A stretch of 64,000 bases of DNA from Buttiauxella brennerae ATCC 51605 (GCF_001654925.1 NZ_LXER01000024.1:1-64000); one strand, 5' to 3'. Counted from the stretch's first letter, positions 55,536 to 64,000 are shown. Translations and numbers: made by a program. Notes: generated by a model from the letters alone, not told the origin.

Positions 55536-57220
55536 GCGACTTCCTTATCATCAGCAATGCAGTAACGGTTACGGCCATGCTGTTTTGCACTATACAAAGC
55601 CTGGTCTGCGCGTTCGCGAATAGTTTCTATTTTGTCTCCTGGCTGCCAGGAGGCAATTCCCGCACTAAAGGTATTGCTGAAGTTGGTCTGGTTGACTGAG
55701 AAGTTAATTTTTTCAAATCCCTGGCGCAATCTTTCCACCACTGCTGCTGCCTGTTCTTGCGTAGTGCTGGGCATAATTATCGCAAACTCTTCCCCGCCAT
55801 AACGCCCAACAATATCGGTGCTGCGTAAACGATGGGCGAACAGTTGTGAAATACCTAAAATCACCTGATCGCCCGCGACATGGCCGTAGGTATCATTGAC
55901 ATTTTTAAAGTGGTCCAAATCGACCATGACCAGGCTAAATGGAACGCCACTGTAGTTGGACTCTGTGATGGCGCTTTCCAGGTAATGCGTCGTCGTTGAG
56001 TGGTTATACAGGCCAGTCAAACTATCCTGAGACATACGGGCGCGCAGCGTACGCATTCTTTCAGCACGAATCGAAACCGCATTAATTAATTCCTGCGGGT
56101 CAGCCTGCTTGATAATGAAGTCTTCCGCACCGGTACTCATCGCCCCGAACTGGGTTTTTTTATTGGTTTCGCTCGAGAGGTAGGCGATAGGTAAACCGAT
56201 ATGCTGCGGGATCTGACGGATGAGTTTTGTCAGCTCTTCACCGCTGTATTCCGGCATATGGAAGTCCATCAGAACAATATCTATCGGATGCGTATTGAGC
56301 ACATTCAACAGATGAGGAATGTGCGTAAGAACATGCACTTCCATTCCGGCCAAACGCAGCATTTCGGCATTGTATTGCGCGACTTCGGGCTCATCATCAA
56401 TCAGTAAAACCTGATACGGTTTTTTCAGTGACGGCTGAGTTAAACGGTGCAGTTCCTGAACTAAATCGGTAGTTGATGCGGGTTTCACATAGTAACCATC
56501 ACACCCGGCTTTTATCGCATTGATTCGGGCATGGAAATGGCTATGACAGGAAAGATAGAGCACCGGGAAAGGTGTGCCGACTTTCTCTCTCAGATCTGAC
56601 ATCGCAAGCGGGCCACCGTAGGCGTGATCCGGGAAGCTGACATCCATGATGACCACTGATGGAGGCTGTGATAACACCGCTTTGGTAAAATCTGCCGTGT
56701 TGGTAAACACATAACAGATAAAGCCAAAACAGCGCAGTTGGGTTGCCAGTAATTCAGCCTGATCGAATTCATCATCACACAGATAAACAGGCTTAATGGT
56801 GCGGTTAATCGCAACCTCTTCCTGAGAGGAAGCTGCTATCGGGAACTTAACTAAAGAATCGGCCCCACGGCGCGCGCTTTCAGCCTGCTCTTCGGTCAGT
56901 GCAGATAACCGCTGCAGTATCTCGCCAAGCTTGTTGTATTTCGTATCCGAAACAGAATGGCTCACTAACAGGTGCTCACCTTCAGCAGCCTGGCTGGCAA
57001 TTTTTGTGAAACCAAACGACGCGCTGGTTCCGTGGATGCTATGCAACAAAAGGTGCAATTGCTTACTATCCACTTCATTTGGCTCAGCGACTAATTTGAC
57101 CAGCAGATCATCTGCCTGGCCCAGCATCACGGGAATACGTTGCAAAAAACGCTGGCGCAAGCGAGCAATTTTATCTTGAGCAGTGTTCATTGTTTTTTGC
57201 ATAAATTCTTGTTTTATCAT
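55532..57220 (-). CDS. Hpt-REC-REC-GGDEF diguanylate cyclase response regulator
   Basis: Probable output protein of the pathway, 562 residues. Domains: Hpt (about 10-115, with His60 in HSIHGTSASFG), REC1 (about 143-260, phospho-Asp193 in IMDVSFPD), REC2 (about 268-385, Asp319 in LMDFHMPEYSG) and GGDEF (about 395-555). Both receivers keep their acidic pair, Ser and Lys, so both look active. The cyclase signature is GGEEF (475-479), with I-site RSTD (466-469) five residues before it. WspR of Pseudomonas has only one REC and no Hpt. ATG 57220 lies 3 bases after the REC gene; in-frame ATGs at 57202 and 57190 are also possible. Confidence 0.92.
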   Translation of the reverse strand: MIKQEFMQKTMNTAQDKIARLRQRFLQRIPVMLGQADDLLVKLVAEPNEVDSKQLHLLLHSIHGTSASFGFTKIASQAAEGEHLLVSHSVSDTKYNKLGEILQRLSALTEEQAESARRGADSLVKFPIAASSQEEVAINRTIKPVYLCDDEFDQAELLATQLRCFGFICYVFTNTADFTKAVLSQPPSVVIMDVSFPDHAYGGPLAMSDLREKVGTPFPVLYLSCHSHFHARINAIKAGCDGYYVKPASTTDLVQELHRLTQPSLKKPYQVLLIDDEPEVAQYNAEMLRLAGMEVHVLTHIPHLLNVLNTHPIDIVLMDFHMPEYSGEELTKLIRQIPQHIGLPIAYLSSETNKKTQFGAMSTGAEDFIIKQADPQELINAVSIRAERMRTLRARMSQDSLTGLYNHSTTTHYLESAITESNYSGVPFSLVMVDLDHFKNVNDTYGHVAGDQVILGISQLFAHRLRSTDIVGRYGGEEFAIIMPSTTQEQAAAVVERLRQGFEKINFSVNQTNFSNTFSAGIASWQPGDKIETIRERADQALYSAKQHGRNRYCIADDKEVA

Positions 57221-57223
57221 GAT

Positions 57224-57604
57224 TTATAATGACTCAGCCGCTGCGTCTTGCTTAAGTAATTCACTCACTACAGCCACCAGTCGTTCTGCCATGTTCTCGT
57301 CTTTCTTCACCCAACAATCCGGGATGATGGTGATGTCAGTCATCTCACTGGCGCTGAGCAAAATAAAAGGTTTTTTCCAGCCGTTGGCCCGTAAAAGCTC
57401 TAATAGATCCAGCCCGGTAATTTCTGGCATATGGAAATCGCTGATAACCAAATCGATACCATCGTCAGAATTAAGATTGGCTAATGCCGTCATGGCACTT
57501 TCGGCAAGAATCACTTCATAACCACTCATTTCCAGAAATACCGAAGCCAATTCAGCGGCAAACAAATCATCATCAACTAATAAAACACGCATCTCTTTTC
57601 TCAC
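57224..57604 (-). CDS. Single-domain response regulator (CheY-like)
   Basis: A 126-residue receiver without output domain. Acidic residues DDD are at 11-13, phospho-Asp56 is in ISDFHMPEITG, the Ser is in ILLSASE, and Lys is in WVKKDE, so it should be phosphorylatable. It lies between the CheA and cyclase genes and could be a phosphate sink, a shuttle to the Hpt of the next protein, or a CheY-like output. The start is GTG 57604 or ATG 57592; the shorter form (MRVLLVDDD) also fits. Confidence 0.9.
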   Translation of the reverse strand: MRKEMRVLLVDDDLFAAELASVFLEMSGYEVILAESAMTALANLNSDDGIDLVISDFHMPEITGLDLLELLRANGWKKPFILLSASEMTDITIIPDCWVKKDENMAERLVAVVSELLKQDAAAESL

Positions 57605-57615
57605 TTTTTAAGCCT

Positions 57616-59760
57616 TCAGCATAAAAGCATTTTTAATGTTTCTATGAGGCTGTCCTGTTCGAAATCACCCTTGGCTATATATGCATCCGCACCCACCTGG
57701 ATCCCTCGGCGGCGATCTTCTTCTTTAGCCCGTGACGTCACGATAATAATCGGAATATGTTGGTAATTGTCTTCGGCACGTAATGCTTTGGTGAGTGAAA
57801 ATCCATCCATCACCGGCATTTCTACATCCGTTAACACGGCGTCAAACTGCGTTAGACGCGCTTTTTGTAACCCCGAGAATCCATCTTCGGCGAGCGTGAC
57901 CTGATAACCGTGTGCTTCCAGAACGTTTTTCTCAATTTCACGCGTATTTAATGAGTCATCAACGATCAGCACATGCCATGAGTTCTGTCGAACTTGCTGC
58001 TTAGGCGCAGCGGTCCGTGGCTGCCCCTGTTTTTGCGCCATCTCCATCAGGACCGGAACCTGCAAGATACTGACCAGTTGGTTGTCCTGGCTCAGAACCA
58101 TGCCGGAAACAAGCAACTGCTGCTGCATGTGCTTCGGTAGTGGCTTAATCATCATGCTGCGTTCGTCGAGCAAGTTGTCCACCAGCATCGCCATCTTGCC
58201 AAACTGGTTCTGGATGATGATAAGCAGCAGGTCGTTAGCATGAGAGGCCGATGAGTTTTGCCCCACAGACCTGTCGTCGATACGCAGTAATTCGGCCGCG
58301 GAGATAACCGGGATAAATTCATTGTGCAGAATAATTGCCGGACGCCCGGCAATATCACGAACCTCACCACGAGAATATTTAACCACTTCAACCACATATT
58401 GTGCGGCAAGGCCAAACAGATGGTTGTGCAGTTCAAACTGCAAAATACGCATCATCGCCAGAGAGATAGGCAAACGGATAATGAACGTCGTTCCCTGCCC
58501 TGGGCGGCTATGAACCTGCAATGTCCCCTGCAAATCCGTGACAATCGTTTTGCGCACGATATCCAGCCCCACACCACGGCCGGATAACTCGGTGACAATC
58601 TTGCTGGTTGAAAAACCCGGATGGAAAATAAGCTCGTTGCACTCAAGCTCTGAAAGCTGATCAACGACATCAGCCTCGACTAATCCACGCGCAACCGCTT
58701 TGGCGCGAATCGCCGGGTAATCTAAGCCACGGCCATCATCTTCTACGCGCAGCAAAATACCGCGCCCATCCTGTTGGGTCGTCAGGGTGATGGTGCCACG
58801 AGCCGATTTCCCGGCAGCGATGCGCTCGGAGGGCTCGCAAAGACCATGATCGACGGCATTTCGCAGCAAGTGGTTTAATGGCTCAGAGAGTCTGTCGATT
58901 AATTGTCTGTCGATCTCGACTTCGCCACCCAAAATACGGCAGTCCACCTGCTTATTCAGAGAGGCGGCAAGTTCACGCACCTGCATAGAAACCGGCTCAA
59001 ACAGCATCGATACCGGCAGCATACGAATGGTGGTGGCAACGTCATACAGTTCGTACATCTGAAGATGCTGAACCTGGAAATCTTCTTTTAGTTTGCGGCT
59101 AAATTGCAGGACCTGCTTGCGCAGTTGCTCTACATCCATGTGAGAGATGCGCGGCCCCAGATTAACTAAACTCTGTACCTGCTGTTCAAGGCGGTCATGA
59201 CTGGCGACAACTTCACCGAGAATGTTAATCAGGTCATCGAGTTTTTCGAGCTTAACGCGAACCGAACCTGCCTGTTTTAGCCCACCGTCTAAGACCTCAA
59301 GCGAGGGTAAAGTGGCTGGTTTTTCTACCGGGGCGCTGACGACTTCATCTGCGGCGGTGTCCATTTCTCCACGGCTGGCACGGGCTAATTGCTCACATAA
59401 GGTAACATCAGCCGGAGGTAACTGATTATTACCTTCACTTGCCGACAGTTGCGCCAGTTGGTTTGAAATGTAGTCGCAAGCCTGAAGAACTAAGGTTCCA
59501 AGGTTTTGGTTAGGCTCGAGCTTTTTATCTCGTAGCTCGCTTAATATCTCTTCAAGCTGATGGGTGACATCGGCGATGCTTTGCAATTTCAGCATACGCG
59601 CGCCCCCTTTCAGGGTGTGTGCCGCACGGAACATCTCTCCGATTTGTGCGTCGGTATTTTGACCGGATGAGAGCAGGAATGCCCCCTCTTTTACGGTATG
59701 TAAATGGCCGTTTGCTTCATCAATAAAGCGCAGCACAAATTTTTTAAGATCGATAGCCAT
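57616..59760 (-). CDS. CheA-REC hybrid histidine kinase (WspE-like)
   Basis: Kinase of the chemosensory complex, 714 residues. Hpt/P1 has His48 in AAHTLKGGARML. No P2 domain is evident. The dimerisation domain comes at about 165-230. HATPase_c has NHLLRNAVDHGL, VEDDGRGLD and ELSGRGVGLDIVRKT. A CheW-like P5 domain lies at about 430-570. A C-terminal REC (about 595-710) has Asp in LTDVEMPVMDG and Lys in YIAKGD. All catalytic motifs look intact. The fused REC is typical of CheA proteins of alternative (non-flagellar) pathways such as WspE. Confidence 0.94.
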   Translation of the reverse strand: MAIDLKKFVLRFIDEANGHLHTVKEGAFLLSSGQNTDAQIGEMFRAAHTLKGGARMLKLQSIADVTHQLEEILSELRDKKLEPNQNLGTLVLQACDYISNQLAQLSASEGNNQLPPADVTLCEQLARASRGEMDTAADEVVSAPVEKPATLPSLEVLDGGLKQAGSVRVKLEKLDDLINILGEVVASHDRLEQQVQSLVNLGPRISHMDVEQLRKQVLQFSRKLKEDFQVQHLQMYELYDVATTIRMLPVSMLFEPVSMQVRELAASLNKQVDCRILGGEVEIDRQLIDRLSEPLNHLLRNAVDHGLCEPSERIAAGKSARGTITLTTQQDGRGILLRVEDDGRGLDYPAIRAKAVARGLVEADVVDQLSELECNELIFHPGFSTSKIVTELSGRGVGLDIVRKTIVTDLQGTLQVHSRPGQGTTFIIRLPISLAMMRILQFELHNHLFGLAAQYVVEVVKYSRGEVRDIAGRPAIILHNEFIPVISAAELLRIDDRSVGQNSSASHANDLLLIIIQNQFGKMAMLVDNLLDERSMMIKPLPKHMQQQLLVSGMVLSQDNQLVSILQVPVLMEMAQKQGQPRTAAPKQQVRQNSWHVLIVDDSLNTREIEKNVLEAHGYQVTLAEDGFSGLQKARLTQFDAVLTDVEMPVMDGFSLTKALRAEDNYQHIPIIIVTSRAKEEDRRRGIQVGADAYIAKGDFEQDSLIETLKMLLC

Positions 59761-59768
59761 ACGGTTCT

Positions 59769-61193
59769 CTATTGCCCATCCTGAGTGGTGAACTGCGCCA
59801 GCTGATGTTCACAAAGAAAACGAAACGAATTACTCGGAAATGACAGTGGCAACCGCAGTGCGGTGGCGTTGCCGGTATTGTTCATTTCAGCGTTGAGTAA
59901 TTGCAGTGTAATGCGGTAAGTCCGCTGGGCCGGGCGGTATAACTCACTTTGTCGGTACATTTCCGCCAGGTAGTAATGGGCAGGCCAGTAACCCGGTTGT
60001 TGATAAACAACCTCTTTAAACCAGGCTATAGCTTGTTGGGTATGTTGCTGCCACATCATGGCAAGTCCGAGCAACATTTTCGCTTCCGCAGACCATTCAT
60101 CCAGTTCCAGCACATGTTTCGCACTGAGAGCGGTTTCCTCGAACTCACATTTTTCCAGCGCAATTGCGCCTTTGATAACCAGAGCTTCCTGATGGTGGAT
60201 ATCGCTATCCAGCACCTGAGCTATCAGCTCTTCCGCCTCGTTAAAGCGTTTATCGGCCACACACGCGAGTGCCTTCTTAATCCAGCGGTCACATTGCTGT
60301 GAAGAAGGAACTGGAGCCGCAACAAACGGTGCTTCAGCGGGAATGACCGGAGTAATAATGCGTGGCTGTGCGCTCGGGGTTGGCTGCGGTGCTCGCGCAG
60401 ATTTAGGCTGGCAGAAGTAAAAATGCCCGAACTCCTGCTTCAGTTTCAGGATGCCAAAGTTATTGGCCAGCGTTTCTGCATTACCAAAGAACAACGCCCC
60501 TTCCGGTTGCAGCATGGTGAGCAAGTTAAAATGCAGCAGACGCCGCGTTTCGACGTCAAAGTAAATCGACACGTTGCGCAGCAGAATGATGTCGAAATTA
60601 GGCTGGAGCTGTTCTTTGACAATATTTGCCCGCTGGAACTGCACTTTATTGCGAATCACATCATGTAGCTGGAATTGGTTACCATTGCGCGTGAAATAGG
60701 TTTGTTGCAGTAACGGGTCAACGCCACGAAAGGAGTAGCTCGAATAGTTTGCTGCACGCGCCTTCTCAAGAATTTTGGTATCAATGTCGCAGCCATGAAT
60801 TTCCACACGGCTGGCAAAATTCTCCTGGTATTTCTGATGGAGTTTAATCGCCAGAGAATAGGCTTCTTCACCGGATGAACAGCCTGCACTTAAGATGCGT
60901 ACCGGCCCGCTGCGCTGCTCAAGGATACGCGGCACCAGCTTGTCGCAAACGATATCCAGCACGTCTTGTTCACGGAAAAAGTACGTTTCGTTGATAGTCA
61001 GCAAACTTAAGAGTTTGTCGAACTCGGTCGTTGAGACACTCAGTTTGTCATAGTATTCTTCGAAGCTCTCTTTGCCGCGCTCAGACATACGCTGATGCAA
61101 TGCTGCATTGAGCAATCCTTCCATACCATTAAAAAAATGCAGACCCACTCTATCCTTGATAAGTGTTTTAAAGGCCGCAATATTTGGGATCAT
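59769..61193 (-). CDS. CheR methyltransferase with C-terminal TPRs (WspC-like)
   Basis: Methylates glutamates of the receptor using SAM. Length is 474 residues. The CheR N-terminal helical domain and catalytic domain cover about 1-270, with LTINETYFFRE, the SAM site ILSAGCSSGEEAYSLA and LLRNVSIYF. A Pro/Ala-rich linker (about 272-300) leads to TPR-type repeats (about 300-435). WspC and FrzF have similar tails; the TPR may replace the receptor pentapeptide tether used by E. coli CheR. It starts 4 bases inside the end of cheB. Confidence 0.93.
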   Translation of the reverse strand: MIPNIAAFKTLIKDRVGLHFFNGMEGLLNAALHQRMSERGKESFEEYYDKLSVSTTEFDKLLSLLTINETYFFREQDVLDIVCDKLVPRILEQRSGPVRILSAGCSSGEEAYSLAIKLHQKYQENFASRVEIHGCDIDTKILEKARAANYSSYSFRGVDPLLQQTYFTRNGNQFQLHDVIRNKVQFQRANIVKEQLQPNFDIILLRNVSIYFDVETRRLLHFNLLTMLQPEGALFFGNAETLANNFGILKLKQEFGHFYFCQPKSARAPQPTPSAQPRIITPVIPAEAPFVAAPVPSSQQCDRWIKKALACVADKRFNEAEELIAQVLDSDIHHQEALVIKGAIALEKCEFEETALSAKHVLELDEWSAEAKMLLGLAMMWQQHTQQAIAWFKEVVYQQPGYWPAHYYLAEMYRQSELYRPAQRTYRITLQLLNAEMNNTGNATALRLPLSFPSNSFRFLCEHQLAQFTTQDGQ

Positions 61194-62257
61194 GGCTGTT
61201 TGCCCTCAGACGAGCCAAGACGCGCCATCGACAGCAAAGTCGCGGCAAGCTTTTCCAGTGGCAGAATTTTATGGACGATATTTTTATCGATGGCGAATTT
61301 ATTCATACCGAACACGACCGATGTGACTTCATCCTGAGCCAGCGTTTTGCCGCCCTTTTTATAGATAGCTTCAATTCCATGGCACCCATCACTACCCATG
61401 CCGGTCATGATGAGTCCGACGGCTTTGTCACCATAAACTTCTGCCACAGACTCCAGCAGCAAATTACAACTCGGATGATAGACATCACTCGTTTTACGAG
61501 GAATGGCGACTAAGCGATGGTATTTCTTCACCACCAGATGGTGTTCGGGAGGCAGGATATAGACATGACCGGCACACAAAACGTCATTTTCCTGAGCGAG
61601 CTGCACATTAAGTCCGGTGACGCTATCGAGCCACTCAACCATGCTTTTGGCAAAACCATCGGCAATATGCTGAGCGATAATAATCGGACACGGAAAATCT
61701 GCAGGCAGTGCCTGCAGTAATTTGCTCAGCGCCTGTGGCCCACCGGTTGAGCAGGCAATTGCCAGCACATAAGGCCACTTGCGTTGATACACCTCGTCAA
61801 AGACGGGCATCTGGGGGCTATCTGACTGAAATTCAGGATTGTGGCGCAACCCCTGGATATGGCGAATCACTTTAACACCGACCAGCATTTCGACCTGGCG
61901 GTGCAGGGCTTTGGTCGCAGACAAGGAGTCCCCTTGATTGCTCACCACTGCCAGCGCACCACGCGTGATGAACTCTGCATCCCATTGCGCGTCGGAATAA
62001 TAGCGCATCACCATGATAGGAATTGCGCAGGTCGCCATGATCGTTTCAACGGTTTCTACGTTTTCCGGACCTGGCGCACCTAACGTCAGCAACAGAAGTT
62101 GCGGCGTCATCTTTTGAACCAGGCTCGCCGCTTGTTCGCGATGCACAGCCTGGCCCACCACCACGATGTTTTTATCGATCTCAAGTTGTCTAATCAGATC
62201 ATTGCGCGACACACTGCCATGATCGACGATTAGCACCCGGATTTTAGGCCTGGTCAT
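61190..62257 (-). CDS. CheB-type receptor methylesterase with a degenerate receiver (WspF-like)
   Basis: Removes methyl groups from receptor glutamates. Length is 355 residues. The C-terminal esterase domain (about 160-345) has the full triad Ser170 (ACSTGGPQ), His197 (AQHI) and Asp290 (GMGSDG). The N-terminal receiver (about 6-120) keeps only Asp12. The second acidic residue is His13, the phospho-Asp position is Thr58 (in LLTLGAP), the Ser/Thr is Arg85, and the Lys is Asn107. It is therefore not expected to be phosphorylated by CheA. The start overlaps the receptor gene by 14 bases. Confidence 0.93.
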   Translation of the reverse strand: MTRPKIRVLIVDHGSVSRNDLIRQLEIDKNIVVVGQAVHREQAASLVQKMTPQLLLLTLGAPGPENVETVETIMATCAIPIMVMRYYSDAQWDAEFITRGALAVVSNQGDSLSATKALHRQVEMLVGVKVIRHIQGLRHNPEFQSDSPQMPVFDEVYQRKWPYVLAIACSTGGPQALSKLLQALPADFPCPIIIAQHIADGFAKSMVEWLDSVTGLNVQLAQENDVLCAGHVYILPPEHHLVVKKYHRLVAIPRKTSDVYHPSCNLLLESVAEVYGDKAVGLIMTGMGSDGCHGIEAIYKKGGKTLAQDEVTSVVFGMNKFAIDKNIVHKILPLEKLAATLLSMARLGSSEGKQP

Positions 62258-64000
62258 CAGGTCTATCCGTCAACTTGAACGACTGAGAAGCCTGGTTCAA
62301 CTCTTCGGATAACTGAGTCATATCCTGGCTGATAGACAAAATGTCTTTAATTGATTGCGAGGTATAATTGCTGGCAACCACAATTTCACGTAAAGCCATA
62401 ACAACCTGATTGCTGGCCGTTTTCTGCTGTTGAGTTGACAGAGAAATCTGCATAGCCGCAGTGGAGGTTTGCTCAGCCGTAGCCACAAGATCGTGTAAAC
62501 GATCGGCGCTGACTTTGCAGGCTTTGGTACCCGCTTTAATGCTGCTGCTGCCTTTTTCTGCGTTGAGAACCAGTCGATTAATCGAGTTTTGAATTTCGCT
62601 GATTTTGTTCTCAATCTCAAAGGTCGACTCGGTAACGGAGTCTGCCAGGCGGCGAATTTCTGCCGCAACCACCGAGAAACGTTTACCTGACTCGCCCGCA
62701 CTTGAGGCTTCCAGTGCAGCATTGAAGGCGATGAGCTTGGTCTGATCGGCAACGTTATTGATGATCACCATCACGCGGCTGATCTCTTTAGACTTGTTAC
62801 CCAGCATCATAATTTCGCGCATGCTTTGCTGGTTGTCGCTGTCGATATCAGACATACGAGTCAGCAACTCACCCATCGAATCGGACCCCTTGTTACAGTC
62901 ATCAAGAGTCACATTGGCAATGTCTACCACTGCGCGAGAATGTTCTGCAATCTGCGTAGAGGAAGCCGATAACTCTTCCATCGTCGAGGTGATTTCTGCA
63001 ACAGATGACGAAGTTTGAACGCTAGTCGAAGCCTGGCCATCAACGGCCTCAGTGATTTTTAGTGCCGCTTCATGTACATGTTGAGCATGAGAAACAACCC
63101 CACCGACCAACGCATGTAACGATGCTCTCATCTTTTCATTGGCGCCCAGTAACTCACCAATTTCGTCTTTATGATCGATATGAACATCCACAGTCAGATC
63201 GCCTTGAGCAATCGATTGTGAAATCTTCAATACGTTCTTCAAGCGCTTGGAAATCAGAATTCGGCTGGTTCCGGCAATCAACAGTAAAATCACCGGCATC
63301 AGCAGCAGACTGAAAAGCAGCAAGCTATTGCGTACCAGGTTGCTGCTGCGGGCAACATCATCAACATAACTGGTGGTGGCAATGATCCAGTTAATCCCAT
63401 CGATATATTCGAACACCGCCACTCTTTTGCGAGGTGCTGCGCCATATCCACTCACGGTTTCGTAATAAATTGTGCCGTTTTTGAGCGCCAGAATATCGGA
63501 GTAGCGCTTGTAACCATGGGCGTCGGTCAGGTTTTCAACATGCTGATTCACTAAAGTTGGGTGCGCAACCATCATTCCTGGACTAAAGCCCGCATCCAGC
63601 ACGTATGCATAACCCCCCTCGCCGATATGCACAGCTAACAATTCTTTAATCACCGGCTGCAAGGCAAGTTTGACATCAAAACCAATTGCCACCGCACCGA
63701 CAACCTGGCCGAATTTATCGGCGATCGGTTCGTAGTGACTAATGAATTGTTTTCCGTAAATCACCACCACGCCGGAGAATGGTTTGTTTTTGAGTAATGC
63801 TGCATAGGCAGGACTGTCATGGCTCAGAACGGTAGAAGTGGCAATTTTGCCTTCTTTACCCTGCAAGGTAGAAGAAACGCGTACAAACTGATCGCCTTCA
63901 CGCACTAAGGTGGAAGCGAATACGCTGGTTAACTCAGTGAAATGAGCATTGATGCTGGTATCACTTAATAACGCTTTAAGCGATTTTTCATCCAGCGAAC
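62244..64000 (-). CDS. Methyl-accepting chemotaxis protein, 5' end beyond the window (WspA-like position)
   Basis: Receptor at the head of the operon; the reading frame stays open to base 64000, so the N-terminus is missing and at least 585 residues are present. It has a periplasmic Cache-type sensor part (GFDVKLALQPVIKELL, GEGGYAYVLDAGF), a membrane helix (LLLFSLLLMPVILLLIAG), a HAMP domain, and a cytoplasmic MCP domain. The hairpin tip is FNAALEASSAGESGKRFSVV followed by AAEIRRLADS. No NWETF-like pentapeptide ends the protein. The ligand is unknown. A GTG at 63905 is internal and should not be taken as the start. Confidence 0.92.
   Translation of the reverse strand, partial: SLDEKSLKALLSDTSINAHFTELTSVFASTLVREGDQFVRVSSTLQGKEGKIATSTVLSHDSPAYAALLKNKPFSGVVVIYGKQFISHYEPIADKFGQVVGAVAIGFDVKLALQPVIKELLAVHIGEGGYAYVLDAGFSPGMMVAHPTLVNQHVENLTDAHGYKRYSDILALKNGTIYYETVSGYGAAPRKRVAVFEYIDGINWIIATTSYVDDVARSSNLVRNSLLLFSLLLMPVILLLIAGTSRILISKRLKNVLKISQSIAQGDLTVDVHIDHKDEIGELLGANEKMRASLHALVGGVVSHAQHVHEAALKITEAVDGQASTSVQTSSSVAEITSTMEELSASSTQIAEHSRAVVDIANVTLDDCNKGSDSMGELLTRMSDIDSDNQQSMREIMMLGNKSKEISRVMVIINNVADQTKLIAFNAALEASSAGESGKRFSVVAAEIRRLADSVTESTFEIENKISEIQNSINRLVLNAEKGSSSIKAGTKACKVSADRLHDLVATAEQTSTAAMQISLSTQQQKTASNQVVMALREIVVASNYTSQSIKDILSISQDMTQLSEELNQASQSFKLTDRPDDQA

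Noticed and set aside
62244-63905. Complete MCP gene starting at GTG 63905
   Set aside because: The frame stays open to the window edge and the product would lack the first membrane segment; the gene is cut by the window.
54677-64000. Flagellar chemotaxis (che) operon
   Set aside because: No cheY-cheZ pair, tar/tap or flagellar genes; CheA has a fused REC, CheR has TPRs, and a GGDEF protein is the apparent output.

Overview
This window is a chromosomal segment from a member of the Enterobacteriaceae. The left 40 kb keeps the Escherichia coli gene order almost intact: initiator tRNA, amiC, argA, recD-recB-ptrA-recC, ppdC-ygdB-ppdB-ppdA, thyA, lgt, ptsP, rppH, mutH, ygdQ, ygdR, tas, lplT-aas, omrA/omrB, galR, lysA/lysR, ygeA. 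Protein lengths match E. coli to within a few residues. The right part is unlike E. coli K-12. A relative such as Buttiauxella, Kluyvera or Lelliottia would fit, but the genus cannot be fixed from this sequence alone.

Layout. 1-240: initiator tRNA-Met, its terminator and a mini-ERIC repeat. 241-3063: amiC and divergent argA with paired ARG boxes. 3086-17888: one long leftward block of recombination (RecBCD), pitrilysin, pseudopilin and thymidylate synthase genes. 17895-21803: lgt, ptsP, rppH. 21804-22488: a non-coding stretch between rppH and mutH that holds DnaA boxes at the place of the E. coli replication-control site DARS2, plus a perfect CRP palindrome. 22489-30826: mutH to galR, with the twin sRNAs OmrA/OmrB and two GalR-type operators.

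30830-36227 is an inserted sugar island between galR and lysA. It has a cellobiose-type PTS permease, a GH1 (phospho)glycosidase, a GntR/FCD regulator, a GNAT enzyme and a divergent LacI-type regulator. Three phased TTGG..CCAA palindromes lie in the divergent promoter. 36229-40671: lysA/lysR, an MFS exporter and ygeA.

40836-51712 is a pectin (oligogalacturonide) utilisation region: kdgF, an ABC importer togMNAB, two oligogalacturonate lyases (ogl), kduD and the outer-membrane porin kdgM. All are tied together by KdgR operator sequences and a CRP site. The logic is: KdgM admits oligogalacturonides through the outer membrane, TogMNAB carries them across the inner membrane, Ogl cuts them to unsaturated monomers, and KdgF and KduD feed these to the KDG pathway. 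A FepE-type polysaccharide chain-length regulator sits inside this region.

52117-53298 is a YqeF-type thiolase. 53436-64000 is a c-di-GMP signalling region: a GAF-GGDEF cyclase followed by a chemosensory operon, read leftward as MCP, CheB, CheR-TPR, CheA-REC, REC, Hpt-REC-REC-GGDEF, CheW and a small unknown protein. It resembles the Pseudomonas Wsp system in parts but differs in gene order and in the architecture of its output cyclase. Its CheB has lost every receiver active-site residue except one acidic residue. This operon is the least ordinary system in the window; its first gene runs off the right edge.

Several ERIC-family repeats (full-length and internally deleted) sit in the intergenic gaps. 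There are no rRNA genes, insertion sequences, prophage genes or CRISPR arrays.
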